The position numbers and the translations under genes are program-made. The notes below the pieces were generated by a model. The model did no database searches, was not told where the DNA came from, and saw only the letters and a list, made by a program, of their open reading frames with translations. Source: Oenococcus kitaharae DSM 17330 (GTDB lineage Bacteria > Bacillota > Bacilli > Lactobacillales > Lactobacillaceae). Taken from it: a DNA stretch of 64,000 nucleotides. Below are positions 9,161 through 16,177 of the stretch, piece after piece. Position 1 is the first letter of the stretch. Each line of letters opens with the position of its first letter. The stretch spans positions 717,190 to 781,189 of the forward strand of contig NZ_CM001398.1 of assembly GCF_000241055.1 (NCBI RefSeq), written 5' to 3'.

Positions 9161-9187
9161 CCGGAGGCCGCATGGCTTTCGGTTTTT
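9161..9187 (+). terminator. Terminator after the small membrane protein
   Basis: A nine-pair stem including G-U pairs (9161-9169 with 9174-9182) has a 4-nt loop and is followed by TTTTT. Confidence 0.75.
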
Positions 9188-9306
9188 GTTTGGCTGATTT
9201 AACCTGCGACATTTCTTGTCACAATTAGGATCGCTTTTATAGGATAATGAAGAGAGCTGGTCTCTAAAATGAGCAACAAGACAAGCATAAGCATAACGGA
9301 TTATAC

Positions 9307-10569
9307 ATGTCAGACTCTTTTCAGCAAAAGCTATCTTGGCGGAGCAACTTTTACTTAATTTTTATCGGGCAATTTGTCTCTGGGCTCACCACAATGATTG
9401 TCCAGTATGCCTTCATGTGGTACATCACAGCTGTTTTAAAATCAGCAACGGCGCTTTCTATGTCGACGCTGGTGATGTTTTTGCCATGGATTTTTCTGGC
9501 ACCCTTTGCCGGCGTCGTGATTGACCGCTGGTCACGCAAAGTGATTATGATCAGCATGGACTTGATGGCAGCGCTGGTAGCGATTATTATTTCAATTACG
9601 ATTGGTCAGTTTGCCGGTAATGCTTTATTAACTTTATTGCTGATTGCGATTTTTGTACGAGCTGTGACTCAGGTTTTCCAGCAACCAACCTTAAATACAA
9701 TCGTGCCGGTCATTGTGCCGACAGAACAATTAACGAAAATAAACGGTCAGATTCAAACCTTGCAATCATTAACAATGGTGATTGCGCCGGGTATTTCGGC
9801 AGTGCTGTTTGGATTGATGTCCATTCAGTGGATTATTCTGCTGGATGTGATCGGTGCTATCTTTGGTTCAGCAACGATTCTGTTAGCGCGAGTTCCCAAG
9901 CCGACTGCACAAGAAGAACAAGTTTCATTCTTCAAGAATTTTGGCCTGGGGCTAGCTGCTTTAGCACAACATCGTGGCATCTTTCAATACAGCCTATTGT
10001 CATTAGTCGCAATTACGCTGATTATGCCTGGCGCAAGTCTTTATCCATTAATGACGACACAGCATTTTAATGGCACGATCGGGCAAGCCGGCATCGTAGA
10101 AACGGTCTGGTCTGTCGGCAGTCTGCTAGGTGGTCTTTATATCAGTATTCGCGGTGCTGGCAAAAATCGTTTTTACGCTATTTTTCTTGGCTTGTTGCTA
10201 CTGGGCTTATCCTTTACTGTTTTCGCTTTTCTCCCGGGAACCCCTGTAGGATTTTGGATTTTTGCCAGCTTGAATATTATTGCTGGTTTTGCTTTAGCCT
10301 TTATGAATTCGCCTTTCATTGCCATTGTTCAAGAACAAATCCCAGCCGAGACGATGGGCCGTGTCATGAGTGTCCTAGCTGCCTTAACAAATATTGGTGC
10401 GCCGGTCGGCTTGATGTTTGCCGGCCCATTAGCCGATAATTTTGGTATCACACGTTTATTCCTGCTGGCTGGCGTCGGTACGCTGCTTGTGACACTGGCC
10501 GCCGTGATTCTGCCGGCAGTTCGCAAGATTGATGAAAAAACAGATAATAAAAAAACGGCTCTTGATTAA
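9307..10569 (+). CDS. MFS efflux transporter, DHA3 (macrolide-efflux-like) type
   Basis: Protein of 420 residues with 12 predicted membrane helices. The pattern FAGVVIDRWSRKVIM in loop 2-3 and the overall layout match the DHA3 branch, which includes MefA-like pumps. The C terminus is short and polar. The start lies after a weak site (aacgga). The stop codon is in the loop of a terminator shared with the convergent dehydrogenase gene. The natural substrate cannot be inferred; annotation as a drug pump rests on family only. Confidence 0.85.
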   Translation: MSDSFQQKLSWRSNFYLIFIGQFVSGLTTMIVQYAFMWYITAVLKSATALSMSTLVMFLPWIFLAPFAGVVIDRWSRKVIMISMDLMAALVAIIISITIGQFAGNALLTLLLIAIFVRAVTQVFQQPTLNTIVPVIVPTEQLTKINGQIQTLQSLTMVIAPGISAVLFGLMSIQWIILLDVIGAIFGSATILLARVPKPTAQEEQVSFFKNFGLGLAALAQHRGIFQYSLLSLVAITLIMPGASLYPLMTTQHFNGTIGQAGIVETVWSVGSLLGGLYISIRGAGKNRFYAIFLGLLLLGLSFTVFAFLPGTPVGFWIFASLNIIAGFALAFMNSPFIAIVQEQIPAETMGRVMSVLAALTNIGAPVGLMFAGPLADNFGITRLFLLAGVGTLLVTLAAVILPAVRKIDEKTDNKKTALD

Positions 10570-10581
10570 AAACCGTTTTTT
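10550..10581. terminator. Bidirectional terminator between convergent genes
   Basis: AAAAAACGG (10550-10558) pairs with CCGTTTTTT (10573-10581). The stop codon of the MFS gene is in the loop. The A and T tracts let it act on both strands. Confidence 0.85.
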
Positions 10582-10589
10582 ATTTAGGC

Positions 10590-11459
10590 TCAAGCCCACT
10601 GCGACCATAATTTGACGATGGCTTGTGTGCCTAAATCGCCCAAACCTTTTTCTTCGGCCAATTTAGCGTAACTACGCTCGGCCAGAGCTGTTGCGGGCAA
10701 GTCCAAGTTCATTTTTTTAGCTTCGTCCAAGGCAATCCGCAGGTCTTTTAAAATGTGTTTGGCATAAAAACCAGGCTTGAAATCACCAGCCAAAATTCTC
10801 GGCGCGTAAGCTTCCATGGACCAATTATCTGCGCCTCCGGCTGACAGTGTATCCAAAGTCTCTTGCAAATCCAGCCCGGCCGTTTTGGCATAAGTCAGCC
10901 ACTCGGCCAGGCCCAGCATGGTCGAAGCAATCATGATCTGATTGGCCATTTTAGCGTGCTGACCTTTGCCGGCTTCACCAAAGTAGTTCGCTTTTTTGGA
11001 AACGATTTGTAATAAGGGTAGTGCTTTGTCATAAGCTGCTCGATCACCACCAACCATCGTTGTTAGCTTGCCGTCCCGCGCGCCGATATCACCGCCGGAA
11101 ACGGGCGCATCTAAGACGCCGATCTTTTTTTCTTTACCGGTCGCCGCAATTTTTGCAGCTAGCGTTGGTGTTGAAGTAGTCATATCAATGAGAATCTGTC
11201 CGGCCTTGGCTTGCTTAAAAATACCCTGATCCCCAAAATAGGTCTCTTCGACATCTTTCGGGTAGCCAACCATCGTAAAGACGACATCTTGTCCGATAGT
11301 TGCTTCCGCGGCTGAATCTGCCCAGACTGCGCCTTGATCTAAGACTTTTTGTGCATGTGCCTTTGTGCGATTAAAGACGGTCACAGTCTGACCAGCCCTT
11401 AAAAAATTATTGATAATGCCGGTGCCCATGACACCGGTTCCGATAAAAGCAATTTTCAT
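10590..11459 (-). CDS. 3-hydroxyisobutyrate dehydrogenase / tartronate semialdehyde reductase family
   Basis: Protein of 289 residues. The N-terminal Rossmann motif is FIGTGVMGTGI. The family substrate motif is DAPVSGGDIGARDGKL, and the catalytic Lys is in GKGQHAKMANQ (the G-x3-K-x2-N-x-N region). These features place it in the beta-hydroxyacid dehydrogenase family, which reduces or oxidises short hydroxyacids with NAD(P). The exact substrate is not determinable. The start is set by aggaggcaaac. It is divergent from the tryptophan importer and shares the intergenic region. Confidence 0.88.
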   Translation of the reverse strand: MKIAFIGTGVMGTGIINNFLRAGQTVTVFNRTKAHAQKVLDQGAVWADSAAEATIGQDVVFTMVGYPKDVEETYFGDQGIFKQAKAGQILIDMTTSTPTLAAKIAATGKEKKIGVLDAPVSGGDIGARDGKLTTMVGGDRAAYDKALPLLQIVSKKANYFGEAGKGQHAKMANQIMIASTMLGLAEWLTYAKTAGLDLQETLDTLSAGGADNWSMEAYAPRILAGDFKPGFYAKHILKDLRIALDEAKKMNLDLPATALAERSYAKLAEEKGLGDLGTQAIVKLWSQWA

Positions 11460-11471
11460 GTTTGCCTCCTG

Positions 11472-11535
11472 TTCACAAAATAAGTTTAAAACAGTTTTGT
11501 GACAACGTTGTTTTTTCGGCCAAACAGTGTATGAT
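11472..11535 (+). promoter_or_regulatory. Promoter region of the trpXYZ leader with inverted repeats
   Basis: TCACAAAA (11473-11480) and TTTTGTGA (11495-11502) form a perfect 8-bp inverted repeat with a 14-nt spacer. ACAACGTTGT (11502-11511) is a second perfect palindrome. A promoter TTGTTT (11508-11513), 16 nt, TATGAT (11530-11535) reads toward the leader peptide. An alternative -10 (taacat, 11540-11545) would put the transcript start on the peptide ATG. The first repeat may be an operator serving both divergent genes. Confidence 0.5.
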
Positions 11536-11549
11536 AAATAACATCAGTT

Positions 11550-11597
11550 ATGAAAATAGTCTTTAAGAACAATTCAGCATGGTGGTGGCTCGGTTAA
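11550..11597 (+). CDS. Tryptophan leader peptide of the trpXYZ attenuator
   Basis: The frame from ATG 11550 encodes MKIVFKNNSAWWWLG and then TAA (11595-11597). Three consecutive TGG codons occupy 11580-11588. Trp is the rarest residue, so a WWW run just ahead of mutually exclusive hairpins and a tryptophan-type transporter is the classic sign of a ribosome-stalling leader. The stop codon immediately precedes attenuator region 2 (11598-11603). A ribosome at the stop would hide region 2, while one stalled at Trp would leave it free. No SD is visible; the presumed transcript start is 0-8 nt before ATG. Confidence 0.85.
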   Translation: MKIVFKNNSAWWWLG

Positions 11598-11651
11598 GCG
11601 GGCTGCTTTTGTGTGATTTGTTCACTGAGGCCCGCCAATAGCGGGCTTTTT
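11598..11651 (+). promoter_or_regulatory. Transcription attenuator of trpXYZ (antiterminator/terminator pair)
   Basis: Region 2 GCGGGC (11598-11603) and region 4 GCGGGC (11641-11646) are identical, and both can pair with region 3 GCCCGC (11630-11635). Pairing 3:4 gives a six-pair terminator with a 5-nt loop and T run. Pairing 2:3 removes it; a small GTGA/TCAC hairpin (11613-11616 with 11622-11625) sits inside the antiterminator loop. The leader peptide ends one base before region 2, so ribosome position can select the fold: termination when Trp is ample, readthrough when Trp-tRNA is short. Confidence 0.8.
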
Positions 11652-11688
11652 CTTTTGTTCTCGTATCTTTAGATGAACAATTGGCCGG

Positions 11689-11710
11689 ACCCGCTCACTT
11701 GCGGGTTTTT
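11689..11710 (+). terminator. Second terminator in the trpXYZ leader
   Basis: ACCCGC (11689-11694) pairs with GCGGGT (11701-11706) around a 6-nt loop, followed by TTTT C TTTT. It lies 21 nt before the trpX ribosome site. Its 5' arm can also pair with regions 2 and 4 of the first attenuator. A TTGTTC/GAACAA hairpin (11655-11660 with 11675-11680) lies between the two terminators. Confidence 0.75.
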
Positions 11711-11743
11711 CTTTTGCTGATTGAATGATAAGGGAGAATGAAG

Positions 11744-12769
11744 ATGAAGAAAATTTATGGATTGATAGCAGTTGTGGTGGCTGTTTTGGCCTTTGCTTTT
11801 TATCGAGCATCTACGCCAAGCAAACCAAATGCAGCTAATAAGGCAAAACAGGTAGCCGGACCTAAAACGGTCAAGGTAGGCATTCTGCAGTTAGTGACAC
11901 ACCCAGCTTTGGACCAAATCCACCTCGGTGTCGTGGCCGGCCTGCGTTCACAAGGATACCGCGTCGGCAAGAATTTGAAGATTGATTACCAAAACGCGCA
12001 GGCTGATCAAGCAAATCTGCAGACGATGGCTTCAAAATTTGCCAATGAGAATGAAGATTTGATGGTTGGTATTGCAACACCAGCAGCTCAGTCATTGGCT
12101 AAAGCAGCTGCAGGCAAAACACCAGTTATCTTAGCCGGCATTACAGACCCGGTCGGCGGCGGTTTGATTAAATCTAATCAGCGTCCAGGTGCCAACATCA
12201 CAGGTACTTCTGGCGAATCACCGTTAAAATCGCATTTGAATCTGATTAAACAGATTGTACCCAAAGCCAAGACTTTAGGGATTATCTACACAACTTCTGA
12301 TCACGGCGGCACTTATAATGCTTTGAAGATGCAAAAGCTTGCTCAGCAAGCTGGTTATACAGTTAAGATGTACACGATTTCAACAACTAATGACATGCAG
12401 ACGATTGCCGGCCAAATGGTATCGCAAGTTGATGCTGTTTACGCACCACAGGATAACGGCGTCGCCAGTGCTATGAAGACACTTGTTAATGTGGCTAATG
12501 CCGCTAAAGTCCCAGTCTTTCCAGCCGCTGATACGATGGTTCATGACGGTGGGCTAGCAACATTAGCTGTCAGCCAATTCCAGTTAGGCAAAGTTTCCGG
12601 AATCATGGCTGCTAATGTTTTAAAGGGCAGAAAGCCAGCTAATTATCCGATTGAATTTATTCGCAAGGGCATCATGTCTGTGAACACGACTGAAGCAAAA
12701 CTGCTCGGTATCACATTGCCGGCATCAGTCTTAAAACAGGCCAAGGACAAAGGAGAAATTTTTAAATGA
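11744..12769 (+). CDS. trpX: ABC importer substrate-binding protein, TrpX type
   Basis: Protein of 341 residues. A single N-terminal hydrophobic segment (GLIAVVVAVLAFAF) without a lipobox Cys suggests membrane anchoring by an uncleaved or poorly cleaved signal. The rest is the ABC_sub_bind (PF04392) fold with VGILQLVTHPALDQIHLG at the mature start and ITDPVGGG in the middle. The TrpXYZ family has been linked to tryptophan uptake in Firmicutes by comparative genomics; the WWW leader peptide here supports that substrate independently. ATG 11744 is preferred over ATG 11738 because agggag ends only 1 nt before the latter. Confidence 0.85.
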   Translation: MKKIYGLIAVVVAVLAFAFYRASTPSKPNAANKAKQVAGPKTVKVGILQLVTHPALDQIHLGVVAGLRSQGYRVGKNLKIDYQNAQADQANLQTMASKFANENEDLMVGIATPAAQSLAKAAAGKTPVILAGITDPVGGGLIKSNQRPGANITGTSGESPLKSHLNLIKQIVPKAKTLGIIYTTSDHGGTYNALKMQKLAQQAGYTVKMYTISTTNDMQTIAGQMVSQVDAVYAPQDNGVASAMKTLVNVANAAKVPVFPAADTMVHDGGLATLAVSQFQLGKVSGIMAANVLKGRKPANYPIEFIRKGIMSVNTTEAKLLGITLPASVLKQAKDKGEIFK

Positions 12770-13662
12770 ATTTGACTGTTTCTACGATCGGGCAAGGCCT
12801 GCTCTGGTCGATTCTAGGTATCGCTTTGTTTTTAACTTTTAGAATTCTCAATTTCCCCGACATGACTGTCGAGGGTACTTTTCCTCTGGGAGCCGCAACA
12901 GCTGTTAGTCTGATCACACATGGTGTTGATCCATTTATTGCCAGCCTTGCGGCTTTTGTGACCGGTATGCTAGCCGGCGCAATTACTGCCTTCTTATATA
13001 CAAAAGGCAGAATTCCGATTTTACTAGCCGGTATTCTGGTCATGACGGCCTGCTTATCTGTGAATCTGCGTATCATGGGCTCAGCTAATATTTCTTTGAT
13101 TGGCCGGCAAACGATTTTCTCATCCCTTTCGCAGATGCCGCGCTATTTTGATGTGATTACGGTCGGCCTTGTCTCGGTTACCATTGTGACATTGTTGTTA
13201 ATCTATTTTTTGCAAAGTGATCTGGGACAAGCCTTCATTGTTACAGGCGACAATCCGACAATGGCGCGTTCGATCGGGATTAATACTGATCGAATGACGA
13301 TTTTAGGATTGATGGTTTCAAATGGTTTGGTCGCTCTCGGCGGTGCGGTTATCGCACAAAACAACGGCTATGCCGATATCAATATGGGTATCGGGATCAT
13401 CGTTGTAGCCTTGGCTTCCATCATTATCGGTGAAGTGGTCTTTGGCAATTTGACAATGAATCAGCGTCTGGTTGCGATTACTTTAGGTTCAATTATTTAT
13501 CGTTTTGTCCTGCTGATCGTCCTGCAGCTGGGTTTTTCGACAAACGATCTGAATTTACTGTCGTCGATTCTGTTAGCTATCTGCCTGATGCTGCCGCGTC
13601 TGAGCCATTTGCTTCATTTTGACAATTTAATTAAGCGAGGAGTTTCAAACAGCCATGACTAA
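12766..13662 (+). CDS. trpY: ABC importer permease, TrpY type
   Basis: Protein of 298 residues with about eight to nine membrane helices, of the COG4120 permease family found beside ABC_sub_bind proteins. It overlaps the end of trpX by four bases and follows aaaggagaaat. The conserved loop TGDNPTMARSIGINTDRM, which contacts the ATPase in related branched-chain-type permeases, is near residue 160. It should form the membrane channel for tryptophan with the TrpZ ATPase. Confidence 0.88.
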   Translation: MNLTVSTIGQGLLWSILGIALFLTFRILNFPDMTVEGTFPLGAATAVSLITHGVDPFIASLAAFVTGMLAGAITAFLYTKGRIPILLAGILVMTACLSVNLRIMGSANISLIGRQTIFSSLSQMPRYFDVITVGLVSVTIVTLLLIYFLQSDLGQAFIVTGDNPTMARSIGINTDRMTILGLMVSNGLVALGGAVIAQNNGYADINMGIGIIVVALASIIIGEVVFGNLTMNQRLVAITLGSIIYRFVLLIVLQLGFSTNDLNLLSSILLAICLMLPRLSHLLHFDNLIKRGVSNSHD

Positions 13663-14431
13663 TACGAATGCAATTTTGTCTTTAAAAAATGTCACAGTCA
13701 AGGTTCGTTCCGATAACGGCAGTGAGACAGAAATTTTGAAAAATTTCAATTTGGATGTGGCTGATGGTGATTTTATTACAGTCCTTGGTGCCAACGGTGC
13801 CGGGAAATCAACTTTCTTCAATGTGATTGCTGGTACTTTACCGGCTGATAGCGGCCAGATTTTTCATGCCGGCCAGGATATTACGTCTGTGTCAGCTGAG
13901 AAACGGACAGCTTTTCTCAGCCGCGTCTTTCAAGATCCGAAGATGGGAACCAGTCCGCGTATGACCGTCGCTGAAAATTTACTACTGGCTGCTAAGCGAG
14001 GTGAAAAACGCCGTTTACTGCCGCGTCACTTGAATTCAAAAATGGCAGATTTTGAACGTATCACAGCTGCAATGGGCAATAAACTAGATCAGCGTTTAAA
14101 TACAGCGACTGAAAATTTATCTGGTGGTCAGCGTCAAGCCTTGAGTTTTCTCATGGCGACCTACAAAAAGCCGGATATTTTACTATTAGATGAGCACACG
14201 GCTGCCTTGGATCCAAAGACCAGTGCCGAACTAATGCAGAAAACGGCCCAGCGGGTCAACGAGGATCATCTGACCTGCCTCATGATTACGCACCGCATGG
14301 ACGATGCTTTAAAATACGGCAACCGTCTGATTGTGATTGATAATGGTGCCGTTTCACATGATTTTAATCGTGATGAAAAGGCTGCTTTGACAAAAGATAA
14401 ACTCTTCTCGTTTTTCGATGCAGAGGCCTAA
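13655..14431 (+). CDS. trpZ: ABC importer ATP-binding protein, TrpZ type
   Basis: Protein of 258 residues. Walker A is GANGAGKST, the signature is LSGGQRQAL, Walker B is ILLLDEHTAALDPK (note EHT where most ABC proteins have EPT), and the H-loop is MITHRMDDA. It overlaps trpY by 8 nt with its own gcgaggag site. It powers the TrpXY complex. It is the last gene of the attenuated operon; no strong terminator was found before the next gene. Confidence 0.9.
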   Translation: MTNTNAILSLKNVTVKVRSDNGSETEILKNFNLDVADGDFITVLGANGAGKSTFFNVIAGTLPADSGQIFHAGQDITSVSAEKRTAFLSRVFQDPKMGTSPRMTVAENLLLAAKRGEKRRLLPRHLNSKMADFERITAAMGNKLDQRLNTATENLSGGQRQALSFLMATYKKPDILLLDEHTAALDPKTSAELMQKTAQRVNEDHLTCLMITHRMDDALKYGNRLIVIDNGAVSHDFNRDEKAALTKDKLFSFFDAEA

Positions 14432-14505
14432 AGCGGCTGACCGACCGATTTATGACGCGATTAAGATAAAATAAAGATAGAAGCAATGTGAGGAGGAGTC
14501 CGAAA

Positions 14506-15069
14506 ATGTGCGGTCGGTATACTTTTCAATCTGATTTTTCGCCAGAAATCAGCCAAATCACACGGTTGGCTCAGGCTAACGGCTATGAAATCAAGACCGG
14601 CGAAGTTTTTCCAGGAGATACAACGGCTGTAGTCATTGCCGATCAAGGGAAAATTAAAGTTGTGGGAATGGCCTGGGGTTTTCCAATTTTCGGCAACAAA
14701 CGACTTTTGATTAATGCGCGTTCAGAGACTCTGCTAGAGAAACGGACTTTTTCTGAAAGCTTTAAAAAACGGCGCTGTGTTTATCCAACGACAGGATTCT
14801 TTGAATGGAACTTAGACAAGGAAAAGGTCTGGTTCAATTATGCGGACCATCATGAGGCACTTTATATTGCCGGATGTTACAACTTTTTTGATGGTCAAGC
14901 ACGAAGTGTTTTGTTTACAACTGAACCCAATCAATCAGTCGCGCCAGTCCATAATCGCATGCCCTTGATTTTAAAGAAAACACAAATTGCCGCCTGGCTC
15001 TCGGATTTTAATGCGGCTAGCGAGATGATTGCGAATCCAATGCCCGAACTTTTTTCTAAAAAAGTATAA
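14506..15069 (+). CDS. SOS response-associated peptidase family protein (SRAP, YedK/HMCES type)
   Basis: Protein of 187 residues starting MCGRYTF. Cys2 becomes N-terminal after Met removal and in this family forms a covalent thiazolidine with abasic sites in single-stranded DNA, shielding them. Further family residues are visible: NARSET, TTGFFEW (Glu) and PVHNRMPLIL (His). ATG 14506 is certain because Cys2 must follow Met; aggaggag is 8 nt upstream. It stands alone after the trp transporter and needs no SOS box to be recognised; none was identified. Confidence 0.93.
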   Translation: MCGRYTFQSDFSPEISQITRLAQANGYEIKTGEVFPGDTTAVVIADQGKIKVVGMAWGFPIFGNKRLLINARSETLLEKRTFSESFKKRRCVYPTTGFFEWNLDKEKVWFNYADHHEALYIAGCYNFFDGQARSVLFTTEPNQSVAPVHNRMPLILKKTQIAAWLSDFNAASEMIANPMPELFSKKV

Positions 15070-15176
15070 TTTTGTACGTATATTTGACCACATTCACGTA
15101 AATTACAGCAATAACTTTCTTTTATCAATGAAAAAACTTAAAATAAAGTTATTCTCTTTTCTTGGAAGGATATCGC

Positions 15177-15830
15177 ATGAGAAAATATGTGAGCGAGTTT
15201 CTAGGCACCTTTTTATTGGTTTTCATTGGCACGAGCTCAGTTGTGATTGCTCGCGGCAGTGTTTTGACGATCGCACTGGCTTTTGGATTGGCGGTCACAA
15301 TTTCTGCCTATGCTTTTGGCGGTATTTCCGGCGGCCACTTCAATCCAGCCGTGACGACTGCGATGTGGTTGAATAAGCGCATTGGTTTGGCTGATGCAAT
15401 TGGCTACATTGTGTCTCAGATTATCGCGGCCTGCTTAGCTTCTTGGCTTGTCCAACTGTTTGCCAAAGGACTAGGCCAAGCTGCCAATCAATTGGGTCAG
15501 ACAGATTTTCCGAAAATTTCTGTCGGGCTGGCATTCACAGTTGAAACGTTAGCCACTTTCCTGTTCTTGACAATTATTCTTAACGTCACTAGCAAAGAAC
15601 ACGGCAATAGCGATTTTGCCGGCTTAATTATTGGCCTTGCTTTGGCTTTAATGATTGTGTTTTCCTTAAATCTGACTGGCGGGTCATTGAACCCGGCACG
15701 TTCGATTGGACCGGCACTTTTCGCTGGTGGTTCGGCCTTATCGCACTTGTGGCTTTACGTTGTCGCACCAGAAGTTGGTGCGATCATCGCAGCATACGTG
15801 TCAAAGTTTTTGCTTCAAAGCGAAGATTAA
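15177..15830 (+). CDS. Aquaporin / MIP family channel
   Basis: Protein of 217 residues with six membrane helices and the two half-helix motifs GGHFNPAVT and GGSLNPARS. The small size and FGGISGGHFNPAV context look more like a water channel (AqpZ-like) than the longer glycerol facilitators, though solute choice cannot be proved. ATG 15177 is chosen because ggaagga lies 7 nt upstream; an upstream in-frame TTG at 15162 precedes that site and is unlikely. Confidence 0.9.
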   Translation: MRKYVSEFLGTFLLVFIGTSSVVIARGSVLTIALAFGLAVTISAYAFGGISGGHFNPAVTTAMWLNKRIGLADAIGYIVSQIIAACLASWLVQLFAKGLGQAANQLGQTDFPKISVGLAFTVETLATFLFLTIILNVTSKEHGNSDFAGLIIGLALALMIVFSLNLTGGSLNPARSIGPALFAGGSALSHLWLYVVAPEVGAIIAAYVSKFLLQSED

Positions 15831-15858
15831 AAAAAGAACCCAGAGAGGTTCGCTTTTT
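15822..15858. terminator. Possible bidirectional terminator between aquaporin and small stress-type gene
   Basis: Two overlapping hairpins are possible: GAACC/GGTTC (15836-15840 with 15847-15851) flanked by A and T tracts, or AGCGAA/TTCGCT spanning it. Convergent genes end on either side. Confidence 0.5.
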
Positions 15859-16061
15859 TATGATTTATTTTTTTTGAAAGGATCTCTTTGATCGTGATGA
15901 TCCTGATACCATTTCTCAGCTTGTTCAGTCGCGATTGCAATAGCCCTTTGATCGCTATAGCCTTTCTCTTTTAAAGCATTAGCAATGTCGACAGCTTTAT
16001 CACGAGCGACTTTTTTCAAATTCTTCATTGAGGTTGGATACTCTTTCTCACTCCAGGGCAT
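15858..16061 (-). CDS. Small hydrophilic protein resembling the YdaT N-terminal part
   Basis: Protein of 67 residues: MPWSEKEYPTSMKNL, then an amphipathic Lys-rich helix, then DQRAIAIATEQAEKW. This pattern (PW..xxYP.SMKNL ... AIxIA...A.xW) is shared with small general-stress proteins of Firmicutes such as YdaT, though here the C-terminal DUF2188-like extension is missing. Upstream aatcggagg is a good ribosome site. Function unknown; a stress role is inferred only from resemblance. Confidence 0.6.
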   Translation of the reverse strand: MPWSEKEYPTSMKNLKKVARDKAVDIANALKEKGYSDQRAIAIATEQAEKWYQDHHDQRDPFKKNKS

Positions 16062-16145
16062 TAGATTTCCTCCGATTATTTAAAGTTCAACCTATAGATA
16101 ATGATAGCAAGGCAACTTTAAAAGAAGGTAAAAGTTTGGCAATCA

Positions 16146-16175
16146 AAAAAAGACGGCACATAGTCGCCTTTTAAT
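16146..16175 (-). terminator. Probable terminator of pepF
   Basis: On the minus strand an imperfect AAAAGGCGAC / GCCGTCTTTT hairpin with a T tract follows the pepF stop. Confidence 0.5.
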
Positions 16176-16177
16176 TT

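Noticed and set aside
11472-11502. Rex-type redox site in the TCACAAAA/TTTTGTGA repeat
   Set aside because: Rex sites have TTGTGA first and TCACAA second; here the order is reversed and the spacer is 14 nt, so no factor is assigned.
11550-11740. T-box riboswitch before trpX
   Set aside because: No TGGNACCGCG-like element or specifier-loop stem was found; the leader is too short and holds a translatable Trp peptide instead.
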